Assembly (NCBI RefSeq): GCF_039544105.1
Contig: NZ_BAABLA010000111.1
DNA length: 64,000 nucleotides
DNA from: Haloechinothrix_A salitolerans
GTDB lineage: Bacteria; Actinomycetota; Actinomycetes; Mycobacteriales; Pseudonocardiaceae
Direction: 5' to 3' (one strand)
A program made the position numbers and the translations under genes. Below are positions 33,951 to 41,348 of this stretch, in pieces (position 1 is the stretch's first letter; every line of letters starts with the position of its first letter). The notes under the pieces are model-generated. The model did not search any database. It was given only the letters and a program-made list of their open reading frames with translations, and was not told the origin of the DNA.

Positions 33951-34478
33951 CTAGCGCACCCAGCCGGTGAAGCGCTGCTGGACCCGATTGCCCACGCGCT
34001 GCTCGTGGTTCTGATCACGATCAGCGCGCTCCAGGGCTGCGGAGGCCGCGCGGACGAGCCACGCGTTGACCGAACGTCCTTCCCTGGCGGCGGCGTCCTC
34101 AACCGCGGCCTTGAGCTGCTCCGGCAGGCGTACGTTGATCCGCGTCGTAGGGCCGTCTTCGGCGATCGGTGAAGGGTTGTCTCCGGCGCCGTACTCCGCC
34201 GGGCCGTCGGCGGTCGCACCATGGATCGGCTCGGCGGGCGGCGTCGTCACAACGAAGTCCGGATCCCGTCCCCGCAGCCGCAGCTCCACCGAACCCGGAG
34301 CCAGGTCGCGAGTGATCTCGTCCGCGGCGTCGGAGAGCGCTTCGAGCAGCGTCATCCGGATTGCCGATTCGAGTGAGCCCGTGAGGCGCTCAACCAGGGC
34401 GCGCGCCTCGTCACCACCGGCCTCGGCGAGCGTGGCGAACTCCCGCCCCAGCTTGCCCACATACGACGTTAAGTCCAT
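33951..34478 (-). CDS. HicB-like ribbon-helix-helix regulator
   Basis: The 175-residue protein has a helical N-terminal domain (SYVGKLGREFATLAEAGGDEARALVERL...), a linker, and a C-terminal ribbon-helix-helix domain: TTRINVRLPEQLKAAVEDAA followed by EGRSVNAWLVRAASAAL. Such proteins are usually labelled HicB-family antitoxin, but no HicA toxin is encoded nearby. It is better read as the transcriptional regulator of the following DUF4097-DrrA-DrrB genes. An upstream ATG six codons earlier is possible. A 28-bp palindrome lies 38 bp before the chosen start, a likely autoregulatory operator. Confidence 0.82.
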   Translation of the reverse strand: MDLTSYVGKLGREFATLAEAGGDEARALVERLTGSLESAIRMTLLEALSDAADEITRDLAPGSVELRLRGRDPDFVVTTPPAEPIHGATADGPAEYGAGDNPSPIAEDGPTTRINVRLPEQLKAAVEDAAAREGRSVNAWLVRAASAALERADRDQNHEQRVGNRVQQRFTGWVR

Positions 34479-34515
34479 GGCGCCATGGTGGCACATTTAT
34501 GGCACCATTACAAGC

Positions 34516-34543
34516 ATTACTGGCTCAATACTGAGCCAGTAAT
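34516..34543. promoter_or_regulatory. 28-bp palindrome, probable operator of RHH operon
   Basis: ATTACTGGCTCA and its exact complement flank a 4-nt centre. The element lies directly upstream of the ribbon-helix-helix gene. A second imperfect inverted repeat (ATGGTG...CACCAT) lies between it and the start codon. Local DNA is A+T-rich, consistent with a promoter. It could also be a hairpin in a leader transcript. Confidence 0.75.
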
Positions 34544-34618
34544 GACACCACTTTGGCATCACACTTCGCGACATGAACGCACGGGGAAGAAGGGGGTGCT
34601 GACTACCGGCATGCGTGT

Positions 34619-34650
34619 GCTGAGGCGGGCACACCGGCTCCCGCCTCAGC
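34619..34650 (-). terminator. Hairpin downstream of VOC gene
   Basis: GCTGAGGCGGG and CCCGCCTCAGC form a perfect 11-bp stem around a 10-nt loop, starting 6 bp past the VOC stop codon. No T-run follows. Confidence 0.75.
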
Positions 34651-34656
34651 GGCCGA

Positions 34657-35094
34657 TCAGTCGAGGCAGAACTCGTTGCCCTCGGGATCGGCCATTACGA
34701 TCCACCCTGCGCCGAGTGGGGGAGCAGGCTCGTATCGCTTGAGCCGAGTCGCACCGTGGGAGACGAGCCGCTCGGCCTCCGCCTCCAGGGCGGACATGCG
34801 CGCGTCGCCCTCAAGTCCTGGGGCCGCCCGCACATCGATGTGGACGCGGTTCTTGACCTGTTTGGGCTCGGGTACGCGCTGGAAGAGTAACCGCGGCCCG
34901 GAGCCATCGGGATCGACCAATGCCGAGAGGTCGTTGCGGTTTTCAGGTGGCACGTTCAGCGCCACGAGGGCCTCTTCCCACGACTCGAAGCCCTCGGGAG
35001 GGTCCAGCAGGCGGTAGCCGAGGACTTCGGCCCAGAATGCCGACAATCCGGCCGGGTCGTCGCAGTCGAGGGTGATTTGGACTTCGCTGGCCAT
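34657..35094 (-). CDS. VOC (glyoxalase-like) family protein
   Basis: The 145-residue protein has the two beta-alpha-beta-beta-beta modules of the vicinal oxygen chelate fold: VQITLDCDDPAGLSAFWAEVLGY at the start, RVHIDVRA in the middle and WIVMADPEGNEFCLD at the end. His and Glu at the module edges are candidate metal ligands. The substrate is unknown. It follows the DinB gene with one base between stop and start, so the two are co-translated. Confidence 0.9.
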   Translation of the reverse strand: MASEVQITLDCDDPAGLSAFWAEVLGYRLLDPPEGFESWEEALVALNVPPENRNDLSALVDPDGSGPRLLFQRVPEPKQVKNRVHIDVRAAPGLEGDARMSALEAEAERLVSHGATRLKRYEPAPPLGAGWIVMADPEGNEFCLD

Positions 35095-35095
35095 C

Positions 35096-35674
35096 TCAGT
35101 TCGTCTCCGATCGCGTCCGCGTGTGCAGGTACAGGTCGCGAAGCAGACACACCTCGGCCAGGTGGTGGATCAGCTCACGGTTGATGTGCAGCACGAGTGC
35201 CGCCAGCGGTTCCGAGGCAAACGGTCCCTCGGCCTCACCACACGGGCGTGCGAGGCCAGCCTCGCCGAGGGACTCGACACCAGCCACCCACGTGGCGTAC
35301 TCCGCGTCGAGCTGGGCCAGCGCTCGCGCCGCGGTCGTGGCGTACTCGAACGACTGATAGTCGGTGGGCACGCGACCGAAGTGGGAGGCATTGCGCATCG
35401 CGAGCACGCCGACAATCACGTGACCGAGACGCCAGGCGATCGTCGTGAACGGTGGCGGGTCGGGCACCGGCATCGCGAAGTCGATGGTCATCGCGCCGGA
35501 TCCAGCCTGTATCGGCGCGGTACCGGTGCCGCGCCGGCGTACGTTCCAGCATCCGGGTGTGGGCTCCCAGAAGTACTCGTCGTCGGTGAGCCCGTTGAGG
35601 CGATCGCGTAGCTGGTTGGTCCAATGCCAGGTGAGCTGCTCTCGAAGCAGCGGGTTCCAGGTCGGTTCGGTCAT
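35096..35674 (-). CDS. DinB-like superfamily protein
   Basis: The 192-residue protein is a four-helix DinB/YfiT-type metalloprotein. It has WHWTNQLRDRLNGLTDDEYFWEPTPGCWNVR at the N-terminus, then WRLGHVIVGVLAMRN with a metal-ligand His, and VLHINRELIHHLAEVCLLRDLY with the remaining His ligands. Members include thiol-dependent (mycothiol or bacillithiol) transferases. In a mycothiol producer, a mycothiol S-transferase role is plausible. It is divergent from the WYL regulator and paired with a VOC gene, suggesting a small detoxification unit. Confidence 0.88.
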   Translation of the reverse strand: MTEPTWNPLLREQLTWHWTNQLRDRLNGLTDDEYFWEPTPGCWNVRRRGTGTAPIQAGSGAMTIDFAMPVPDPPPFTTIAWRLGHVIVGVLAMRNASHFGRVPTDYQSFEYATTAARALAQLDAEYATWVAGVESLGEAGLARPCGEAEGPFASEPLAALVLHINRELIHHLAEVCLLRDLYLHTRTRSETN

Positions 35675-35697
35675 GGTTCCAAAGACTCTCGTGAATA

Positions 35698-35716
35698 GCG
35701 GACAGTTTCGGTCCGC
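35698..35716. promoter_or_regulatory. Inverted repeat in DinB/WYL divergent promoter
   Basis: GCGGAC and GTCCGC flank a 7-nt centre in the 63-bp gap between the divergent DinB and WYL-regulator genes. It is well placed to be the binding site of the WYL regulator controlling both directions. Confidence 0.55.
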
Positions 35717-35737
35717 GATCTGTGGAACGATGCGTAC

Positions 35738-36706
35738 GTGACCGTCGAAGCGACGACCGAGCGAGTGCTGCGATTGCTGGCGCTGCTACAGCGGCGGCCG
35801 TCGTGGACCGCCACCGAACTCGCCGCCGAGCTGGGAGTCACTGACCGATCGGTGCGACGCGATGTCGAGCGGCTGCGCGCGCTTGGCTACCCCGTGCACG
35901 CGACGGCGGGTGTCGGCGGTGGCTACCAGCTCGGCGCGGGCACCCGGCTGCCACCACTGCTCCTCGACAACGAAGAGGCGATCGCGACGGCGGTGTCCTT
36001 GCGGCTGGCGACAGGGGACACGGTCGCCGGGGCCGGAGAGGCGGCGCTGCGAGCGCTCGCCAAGCTCGACCAAGTGATGCCGCCCCGGCTGCGCGCCGAG
36101 GTGCGCGCCGTACACGGCGCCACCGAGACCCTTGTCGGTCCCGGCGTCCAGATCGACGCGGAACTGCTTATGACGCTCGCGCGCGCCTGTCGCGACGCCG
36201 TGCGCATACGGTTTCGCTACGCGGGTCGTCCACGTGACGGCAGCGGTGAGGAACGCGAGCGCACGGTCGAACCAGTGCGGATGGTCGCCACGAGCCGCCG
36301 CTGGTACCTGATGGCCTGGGACATCGACCGCGACGACTGGCGGACCTTCAGGCTAGACCGGATGCGCGAGGTGGAGGCGACAACGTGGCGCTTCCGGGCT
36401 AGGGAGCATCCGGACCCGGTCGCCTACGTACAACGGTCCGTGACCACTGCGCCTTACCGGTATCTCGCACGGGTACGGGTACACGCGCGACCCGACGAAG
36501 TACGGGAGCTGGTGCCACCCCAGGTAGGGCGCGTCGAGGAAGATGGCGACGGCTGCGTGCTCGTCGCCGGCGGCGATGATCTGGACTGGCTCGCCATGCA
36601 CGTGGCCAGACTGGGCTTCGAGGCGGAGGTGCTGGAGCCCCGGGAGTTACGAGACGCTGCCGCCCGGCTCGCCCACCGCCTCTCGGTGATGGCCTGGACG
36701 GGCTGA
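35738..36706 (+). CDS. WYL-domain transcriptional regulator
   Basis: The 322-residue regulator has an N-terminal winged helix (VLRLLALLQRRPSWTATELAAELGVTDRSVRRDVERLRALG) and a WYL ligand-sensing domain around residues 140-220 (IRFRYAGR, RWYLMAWDIDRDDWRTFRLDRM). A WCX-like C-terminal extension follows. WYL proteins sense nucleic acids or small ligands; many control neighbouring detoxification genes. It is divergent from the DinB-VOC pair and probably represses it. The start is GTG. Confidence 0.93.
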   Translation: MTVEATTERVLRLLALLQRRPSWTATELAAELGVTDRSVRRDVERLRALGYPVHATAGVGGGYQLGAGTRLPPLLLDNEEAIATAVSLRLATGDTVAGAGEAALRALAKLDQVMPPRLRAEVRAVHGATETLVGPGVQIDAELLMTLARACRDAVRIRFRYAGRPRDGSGEERERTVEPVRMVATSRRWYLMAWDIDRDDWRTFRLDRMREVEATTWRFRAREHPDPVAYVQRSVTTAPYRYLARVRVHARPDEVRELVPPQVGRVEEDGDGCVLVAGGDDLDWLAMHVARLGFEAEVLEPRELRDAAARLAHRLSVMAWTG

Positions 36707-36725
36707 CGGGTGCCCGCGAGACGGG

Positions 36726-38135
36726 CTACGCCTGCGCGAGATCGGCGAACCGGCTGTAGTGCAACTGGTGCGCCACCGTAACCGTGCTTGTCGGACCGGC
36801 ACGGTGCTTGGCAAGGATCAGGTCGGCCTCACCCGCACGCGGGTCGTCACGCTCTGAGGCGTCCGGACGGTTGATCAGCAGCACGATATCGGCGTCCTGC
36901 TCCAGCGAACCGGACTCACGCAGGTCGGAGAGCATTGGTCGCTTGTCGGTGCGTTGCTCGGGACCACGGTTCAGCTGGCTGATAGCGACTAGCGGCACCT
37001 CAAGCTCCTTGGCGAGCAGCTTGAGCTGACGGGAGAACTCCGACACTTCTTGCTGCCGCGACTCGACCTTCTTGCCGGACGTCATCAGCTGCATGTAGTC
37101 GACGACGATGAGCTGCAAGTCATGACGCTGTTTGAGCCGCCGGGCCTTCGCGCGGATCTCCATCATCGTCATGTTCGGCGAGTCGTCGATGAACAGCGGC
37201 GCCTCGCTGATCTCGCTCATCCGCCGCGCCAGCCGAGTCCAGTCGTCGTCGGTCATGCGGCCACCACGCATGTCCTGCAGGCGGATCTTCGCCTCCGCCG
37301 AGAGCAGGCGCATCACGATCTCGGTGCGGCTCATCTCCAGCGAGAAGATGACACTGGTCAAACCGTGCTTAATGGAACAAGAACGGACAAAATCCATTCC
37401 CAGCGTCGATTTGCCGATACCAGGTCTCGCCGCCACGATGACCATCTGACCCGCGTGAAGACCATTGGTGACCTCGTCGAGATCGGCGAAGCCGGTCGGC
37501 ACGCCCTCAGCGGTCCCACCATTCGACGCGATCGCGTCGATCTCGTCCATCGTCGGCTGGAGCAGTTCCTCCAGCGCGATGTAGTCCTCGCTCGCGCGGC
37601 GCTCGGTGACCTCGTAGATCGCGGCCTGCGCCCGGTCGACGACTTCGTCAACGGCGGCACCGGACGAATCGGCGGCACCGTAGCCGTACTGCACGATCCG
37701 GGTGCCAGCCTCGACCAGTCTGCGCAGGATGGCCTTCTCCGAGACGATCTCGGCGTAGTACCCGGCGTTCGCCGCCGTCGGCACCGTCGCGATCAGGGTG
37801 TGGAGGTATGGCGCGCCACCAACCCGGCCCAGCTCACCGCGCCGCTCCAGTTCGGCCGACACCGTGATCGGGTCGGCCGGTTCGCCACGGCCGTAGAGGT
37901 CGAGGATGCAGTCATAGACGGCCTGGTGTGCGGGCCGGTAGAAGTCGCCGGGCCGCACCACCTCGATGACGTCGGCGATCGCGTCCTTGGACAACAGCAT
38001 GCCGCCCAGCACGGACTGCTCCGCCGTAACATCCTGCGGTGGCTGTCGGTCGAATCCGCCGCTCCCGCCAGATCCCGGCGAGTCCGTCGTGAATGCGGGA
38101 CCGCGGTCATCGGTGAGCGCCACCGGGCCGAACAC
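36726..38135 (-). CDS. dnaB: Replicative DNA helicase
   Basis: The 469-residue helicase has the N-terminal primase-binding domain (PPQDVTAEQSVLGGMLLSKDAI) and the RecA-like motor with Walker A ARPGIGKST (residues 236-244). IFSLEMSRTEIVMRLLSAEA, VDYMQLM (Walker B) and ISQLNRGPEQR...PMLSDLRESGSLEQDAD follow. Unlike several mycobacterial DnaB proteins there is no intein. The start is GTG; a second GTG four codons in is equally possible, because the AGGAGG lies 2 nt from the first and 14 nt from the second. The gap upstream carries a DnaA-box array. Confidence 0.97.
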   Translation of the reverse strand: MFGPVALTDDRGPAFTTDSPGSGGSGGFDRQPPQDVTAEQSVLGGMLLSKDAIADVIEVVRPGDFYRPAHQAVYDCILDLYGRGEPADPITVSAELERRGELGRVGGAPYLHTLIATVPTAANAGYYAEIVSEKAILRRLVEAGTRIVQYGYGAADSSGAAVDEVVDRAQAAIYEVTERRASEDYIALEELLQPTMDEIDAIASNGGTAEGVPTGFADLDEVTNGLHAGQMVIVAARPGIGKSTLGMDFVRSCSIKHGLTSVIFSLEMSRTEIVMRLLSAEAKIRLQDMRGGRMTDDDWTRLARRMSEISEAPLFIDDSPNMTMMEIRAKARRLKQRHDLQLIVVDYMQLMTSGKKVESRQQEVSEFSRQLKLLAKELEVPLVAISQLNRGPEQRTDKRPMLSDLRESGSLEQDADIVLLINRPDASERDDPRAGEADLILAKHRAGPTSTVTVAHQLHYSRFADLAQA

Positions 38136-38311
38136 CCCCTCCTGGGCTACGTCAATACAGTGAGCCGTGCTCGAATAAACGTTCGACTATGATACATCCG
38201 GATGCTACGCCGAGCCGGACCGACACGCACGAGTCTCGTGGATCTGGACCGCCGAAGGCACCACTGGCTCACGGCACGCTAGACCGGTGCCCGAGCGAGA
38301 AGCAAAACCGC

Positions 38312-38344
38312 TTGGGGATGGATTGGGGATGGATTGGGGATGGA
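38312..38344 (+). repeat. Three exact 11-bp tandem repeats (iteron-like)
   Basis: TTGGGGATGGA occurs three times in direct succession. The 11-bp period equals about one helical turn, so bound proteins would line up on one DNA face. A degenerate unit (TGGGGAAGATG) lies at 38368, exactly 33 bp after the third TGGGGAT start. Confidence 0.95.
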
Positions 38345-38409
38345 TCGCGGTAGCGTTGTGCAGTTCCTGGGGAAGATGCCGGGTGTTCAACCACAGGCCA
38401 CCTTTTCGC

Positions 38410-38496
38410 TGGGGATAACCTGGGGACAACCATCACACCGTTGTGAAAAACCGCAGGTCAAACCTTGTGTACAAACTGTGGATAAGCTGGGGGCAA
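38410..38496 (+). promoter_or_regulatory. DnaA-box-like cluster
   Basis: Four 9-mers are visible: TGGGGATAA at 38410, TGGGGACAA at 38421, TGTGGATAA at 38477 (the exact complement of the consensus TTATCCACA) and TGGGGGCAA at 38488. The two members of each pair are 11 bp apart. The flanking sequence is A+T-rich. DnaA binding here could control dnaB or rplI-operon expression or titrate DnaA. Confidence 0.7.
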
Positions 38497-38578
38497 ACTC
38501 CTCGGCGTGTCGCGGGAAACTCGTCGTTCGGCGTGTCGCGCACGGGGTGTGCACAAGTCCACGGAGCACCGATAAAAC

Positions 38579-38620
38579 GAACTCGGCCCCCGCTCCGGTC
38601 ATGGAGCGGGGGCCGAGTTC
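38579..38620 (-). terminator. Terminator of the rpsF-ssb-rpsR-rplI operon
   Basis: A perfect 18-bp stem (outer GAACTCGGCCCCCGCTCC and its complement) with a 6-nt loop lies 43 bp past the rplI stop. On the minus strand it is followed by TCGTTTTATC, a short U-tract. Confidence 0.93.
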
Positions 38621-38662
38621 GCTGCGGCTGACGCGGGTCAGCTCACGGGGTGTCAGCCGCGG

Positions 38663-39121
38663 TCAGGAGCGCGGTACGACGTCCACGCGGAAGTTCGCGG
38701 TGACGTCGGGGTGCAGCCGCACCGTGACCGAGTGCTTGCCGAGCCGCTTGATGTGGGTGCCGAGCTCGATGTTGCGCTTGTCGAGCACCGGGCCACCGGC
38801 GGCCTTCACGGCGTCGGCGACGTCGGCGGCCGTGACGGAACCGAACAGCTTCTTCGAGTTCTCGGACGCCTTCGCGGGCAGCTCGACGTCAGCCATGCCC
38901 TCCAGCGTGGCCTTGACCTCCTTGGCGTGGTCGAGGTCGCGGATCCGGCGGGCCTCCTGCGAACGACGGATCGTCGCGATGTTCTTCTCGGCGCCCTTGG
39001 TCGCCTGCATCGCGAGCCCGCGCGGGTACAGGTAGTTGCGCGCGTAGCCGTCCTTGACCTCGACGATGTCCCCGGGACCGCCGAGGTTCGCCACGTCGGC
39101 AGTCAGGATGATCTTTGCCAT
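38663..39121 (-). CDS. rplI: 50S ribosomal protein L9
   Basis: The 152-residue protein has the standard L9 layout: N-terminal RNA-binding domain with KIILTADVANLGGPGDIVEVKDGYARNYLYPRGLA, a long connecting helix, and a C-terminal domain with KLFGSVTAADVADAVKAAGG and LGTHIKRLGKHSVTVRLH. It is the last gene of the rpsF-ssb-rpsR-rplI operon, followed by a strong terminator. Confidence 0.98.
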   Translation of the reverse strand: MAKIILTADVANLGGPGDIVEVKDGYARNYLYPRGLAMQATKGAEKNIATIRRSQEARRIRDLDHAKEVKATLEGMADVELPAKASENSKKLFGSVTAADVADAVKAAGGPVLDKRNIELGTHIKRLGKHSVTVRLHPDVTANFRVDVVPRS

Positions 39122-39138
39122 GACGTTCCTCCTTCTAC

Positions 39139-39387
39139 TCAGCGCGCGGTCGAGGTGTAGGGGAGCAACGCCATCTCACGCGAGTTCTTGACCGCGGTCG
39201 CGACGTCACGCTGGTGCTGGCTGCAGTTGCCCGTCACCCGGCGAGCGCGGATCTTGCCGCGGTCGGAGATGTACTTGCGCAGCAGCGCGGTGTCCTTGTA
39301 GTCGATCGGTTCCGGACGGCCCTTCTTCTCCGCCTTGCAGAACACGCAGACCTTCTTCTTCGGCTTGCGAATGGGTGGCTTGGCCAC
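39139..39387 (-). CDS. rpsR: 30S ribosomal protein S18
   Basis: The 82-residue S18 carries the Cys-containing (zinc-binding type) N-terminal motif KKVCVFCKAEKKG and a later Cys in TGNCSQHQR. Its core is IDYKDTALLRKYISDRGKIRARR. Actinobacteria often carry a second, Cys-free S18 used when zinc is scarce; this is the zinc-type copy. It lies 17 bp upstream of rplI in the operon. Confidence 0.97.
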   Translation of the reverse strand: MAKPPIRKPKKKVCVFCKAEKKGRPEPIDYKDTALLRKYISDRGKIRARRVTGNCSQHQRDVATAVKNSREMALLPYTSTAR

Positions 39388-39444
39388 GGTAATTCTCCTG
39401 GGTTATGTCTGAAACGTTCCGGTCAGATGTCGACAGCTAGGCAC

Positions 39445-39936
39445 TTAGAACGGCGGCTCGTCGGAGAACCCGCTACTCTGGCCGCCCGCGACGGGCGCGG
39501 AGCCCCACGGGTCGTCAGCGGGAGGCGCGGATCCGCCACCGCCGGAGTTACCACCGAAACCGCCGCCACCCCGGCTCACCTTGTTCACCTTGGCGGTGGC
39601 GTAGCGCAGCGACGGGCCGATCTCGTCAACCTCGAGCTCGACGACAGTGCGCTTCTCGCCTTCCTTCGTCTCGAAGGAACGCTGCTTGAGCCTGCCCTGC
39701 ACGACGACGCGGGTGCCGCGCGACAGCGACTCGGCCACGTTCTCCGCCGACTGCCGCCAGATGTTGCAGCGCAAGAACAGCGCCTCGCCGTCCTTCCACT
39801 CACCGGCCTGCCGGTCGAAGATGCGCGGCGTCGACGCGACCGTGAAGTTCGCGACGGCGGCGCCGGACGGTGTGAAGCGAAGCTCGGGGTCGGCGGTCAG
39901 GTTGCCGACAACCGTGATGATGGTGTCACCAGCCAT
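39445..39936 (-). CDS. ssb: Single-stranded DNA-binding protein
   Basis: The 163-residue SSB has the OB fold (TIITVVGNLTADPELRFTPSGAAVANFTVA, WRQSAENVAESLSRGTRVVVQGRLKQRSFE) and a Gly-rich linker. The acidic C-terminal tip DEPPF recruits partner proteins in replication and repair. It sits between rpsF and rpsR, the standard bacterial arrangement. Confidence 0.97.
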   Translation of the reverse strand: MAGDTIITVVGNLTADPELRFTPSGAAVANFTVASTPRIFDRQAGEWKDGEALFLRCNIWRQSAENVAESLSRGTRVVVQGRLKQRSFETKEGEKRTVVELEVDEIGPSLRYATAKVNKVSRGGGGFGGNSGGGGSAPPADDPWGSAPVAGGQSSGFSDEPPF

Positions 39937-39947
39937 GGTGAATCACC

Positions 39948-40259
39948 TCAAACCTTCGCTACGGAACGCTTGGTGTCACGGCGAAGCACCTTGGTGCGCA
40001 GCACGATCTCCTGCAGCGAAAGCTGCCGGTCCATCTCCTTCACCGCTTCGGGCGTCGCGTTGAGGTCGAGCACGGCGTAGATGCCCTCGCTGTGCTTCGC
40101 GATCTCGTAAGAGAGCCTGCGACGGCCCCAGATGTCCACCTGCTCAACGCTGCCGCCGGAATCCCGGATCACGTTGAGGTAGTTCTCCAACGTGGTGGGG
40201 ACGGTTCGCTCGTCGAGAGTGGGATCGAGGATCACCATGACCTCGTAATGACGTGACAA
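39948..40259 (-). CDS. rpsF: 30S ribosomal protein S6
   Basis: The 103-residue S6 starts RHYEVMVILDPTLDERTVPTTLENYLNVI and contains DIWGRRRLSYEIAKHSEGIYAVLDLNA, typical of actinobacterial S6. The start is set at TTG, which follows AGGAGGTG at 7-8 nt. Upstream in-frame codons would add 13 residues unlike S6. It is the first gene of the rpsF-ssb-rpsR-rplI operon. Confidence 0.95.
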   Translation of the reverse strand: MSRHYEVMVILDPTLDERTVPTTLENYLNVIRDSGGSVEQVDIWGRRRLSYEIAKHSEGIYAVLDLNATPEAVKEMDRQLSLQEIVLRTKVLRRDTKRSVAKV

Positions 40260-40324
40260 ACCACTCACCTCCTCTGGGCTGGAACGGCCACGGACCATCC
40301 GTGGCAGGAGGGTTAGTCAGCGCG

Positions 40325-41242
40325 TCATCCTACCTTGCGCAGGACCCAGGTCCGCACGAGGGCCGCCGCGACGCACGCCAGGGCGATGACCGCGAGGAGC
40401 AGCGGTAACCGCACCGCCGCCGCCTCCCGCTCCGCCTCGATCGCCTCGGCATTGCCCGCGTTGTCCACATTCGGGTCGGACTGGCCGAAGTCCTCGGGCA
40501 GCGCGGGCGGCTCGATGGAGCTCGTCGGTAGGCCGGGCTGCCCGGCGCGGCCGGTAGGAGGCGGGGCGGACGGCACCCGGGTGCCGTAGTAGCGCTGCGT
40601 GGCACGCCCCTCGTCGGTGCCGTAGCGCGCCGATGGCGGGGGCGCCGCGCCGCCGGTCTGGCGCGGCGTCGTGGATGGTGCCTTGTCCTTGTCCCGCGTA
40701 CGATCTTGTCCGCCGCCCTGCGTGCCGTCGCCGGTACGCGGCTGGGTCGACGATGTCGGGGGCGTGTAGTTCGTCGCCGTGACCGTCAGGCCGCAGTTCT
40801 TCTTGATCGCCGCCGTGATGTTCTCGCGGTTTTCCTCGTCCTCCGCGATGTCAGCGACCTCGTCGACGCTGTCGATCTTGGCGAGCACGGCCTTCGCGAT
40901 CCGCTTGCCGTTGAATTGCGTCGACTCCGCGTCCGGCACCTTCGGCAGCGCGATGGGCTCGAACGCGCCGTCCTCGAACGCCTCCCGCATCCGTGTCCGC
41001 TCGTTCTTCCAGCCGAACAGCGGCGCCTCCGGCCCGTCGTGGACGGACTCGACGACGTACTCTTTGACGGTCTCCGACTTGAGCTTGACCGCTTCGCCAA
41101 CTTTGCCCGCGATCGAGCCACCGCAGCTCGCCGCCGTCACCGTGGCCACCGCGGTCGGGGCCAGCCCGACCAGCGAGACGTACGCGATACCGGCAGCGAG
41201 AACCACGGACAGGGCACGGCGGGTACACCGGTAGCTGGGCAC
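40325..41242 (-). CDS. Proline-rich surface protein with C-terminal anchor (cluster member 1)
   Basis: The 305-residue protein has a signal peptide (about 1-38) and a folded N-terminal region of about 120 residues with two Cys (ASCGGSIAGKVGEAVKL... KKNCGLTVTA). A Pro/Thr/Gly/Arg-rich stretch follows, then the motif LPEDFGQS, NAGNAEA, one transmembrane helix (about 276-297) and the basic tail VRTWVLRKVG. It is a type I-like cell-surface protein with a tail-proximal motif shared with the next two genes. I know no named family. It precedes rpsF on the same strand by 65 bp. Confidence 0.78.
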   Translation of the reverse strand: MPSYRCTRRALSVVLAAGIAYVSLVGLAPTAVATVTAASCGGSIAGKVGEAVKLKSETVKEYVVESVHDGPEAPLFGWKNERTRMREAFEDGAFEPIALPKVPDAESTQFNGKRIAKAVLAKIDSVDEVADIAEDEENRENITAAIKKNCGLTVTATNYTPPTSSTQPRTGDGTQGGGQDRTRDKDKAPSTTPRQTGGAAPPPSARYGTDEGRATQRYYGTRVPSAPPPTGRAGQPGLPTSSIEPPALPEDFGQSDPNVDNAGNAEAIEAEREAAAVRLPLLLAVIALACVAAALVRTWVLRKVG

Positions 41243-41348
41243 TATCGGGGCTCCTTGAAGTCCGTTCGCGGCCCGAACGAGTGACCGCAGGCGTCAAAAC
41301 ACTCTCGCGTTAGCCTACGTGGTCACGGTGAGTTGTGAATCATTCCCG

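Larger units (their letters stand above)
38136..38662. other. 527-bp dnaB-rplI gap
   Basis: No gene is recognised. The gap is more A+T-rich than its surroundings and holds 11-bp iterons, DnaA-box-like units and the rplI terminator. It is the largest non-coding interval in the window. Confidence 0.7.

Noticed and set aside
33951..34478. HicAB toxin-antitoxin system
   Set aside because: Only a HicB-like ribbon-helix-helix protein is present; no HicA-like small toxin is encoded on either side.
36726..38135. Intein in DnaB
   Set aside because: The helicase is continuous at 469 residues with intact Walker A and later motifs and no splicing blocks.
37050..38192. 380-codon open frame antisense to dnaB
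   Set aside because: Shadow of dnaB with mirrored codon bias; no recognisable domain.
38136..38662. Chromosomal origin (oriC) in the dnaB-rplI gap
   Set aside because: No dnaA or dnaN gene adjoins it and only about four DnaA-box-like sites are visible; actinobacterial oriC normally lies between dnaA and dnaN with many boxes. A regulatory or titration site is more likely.
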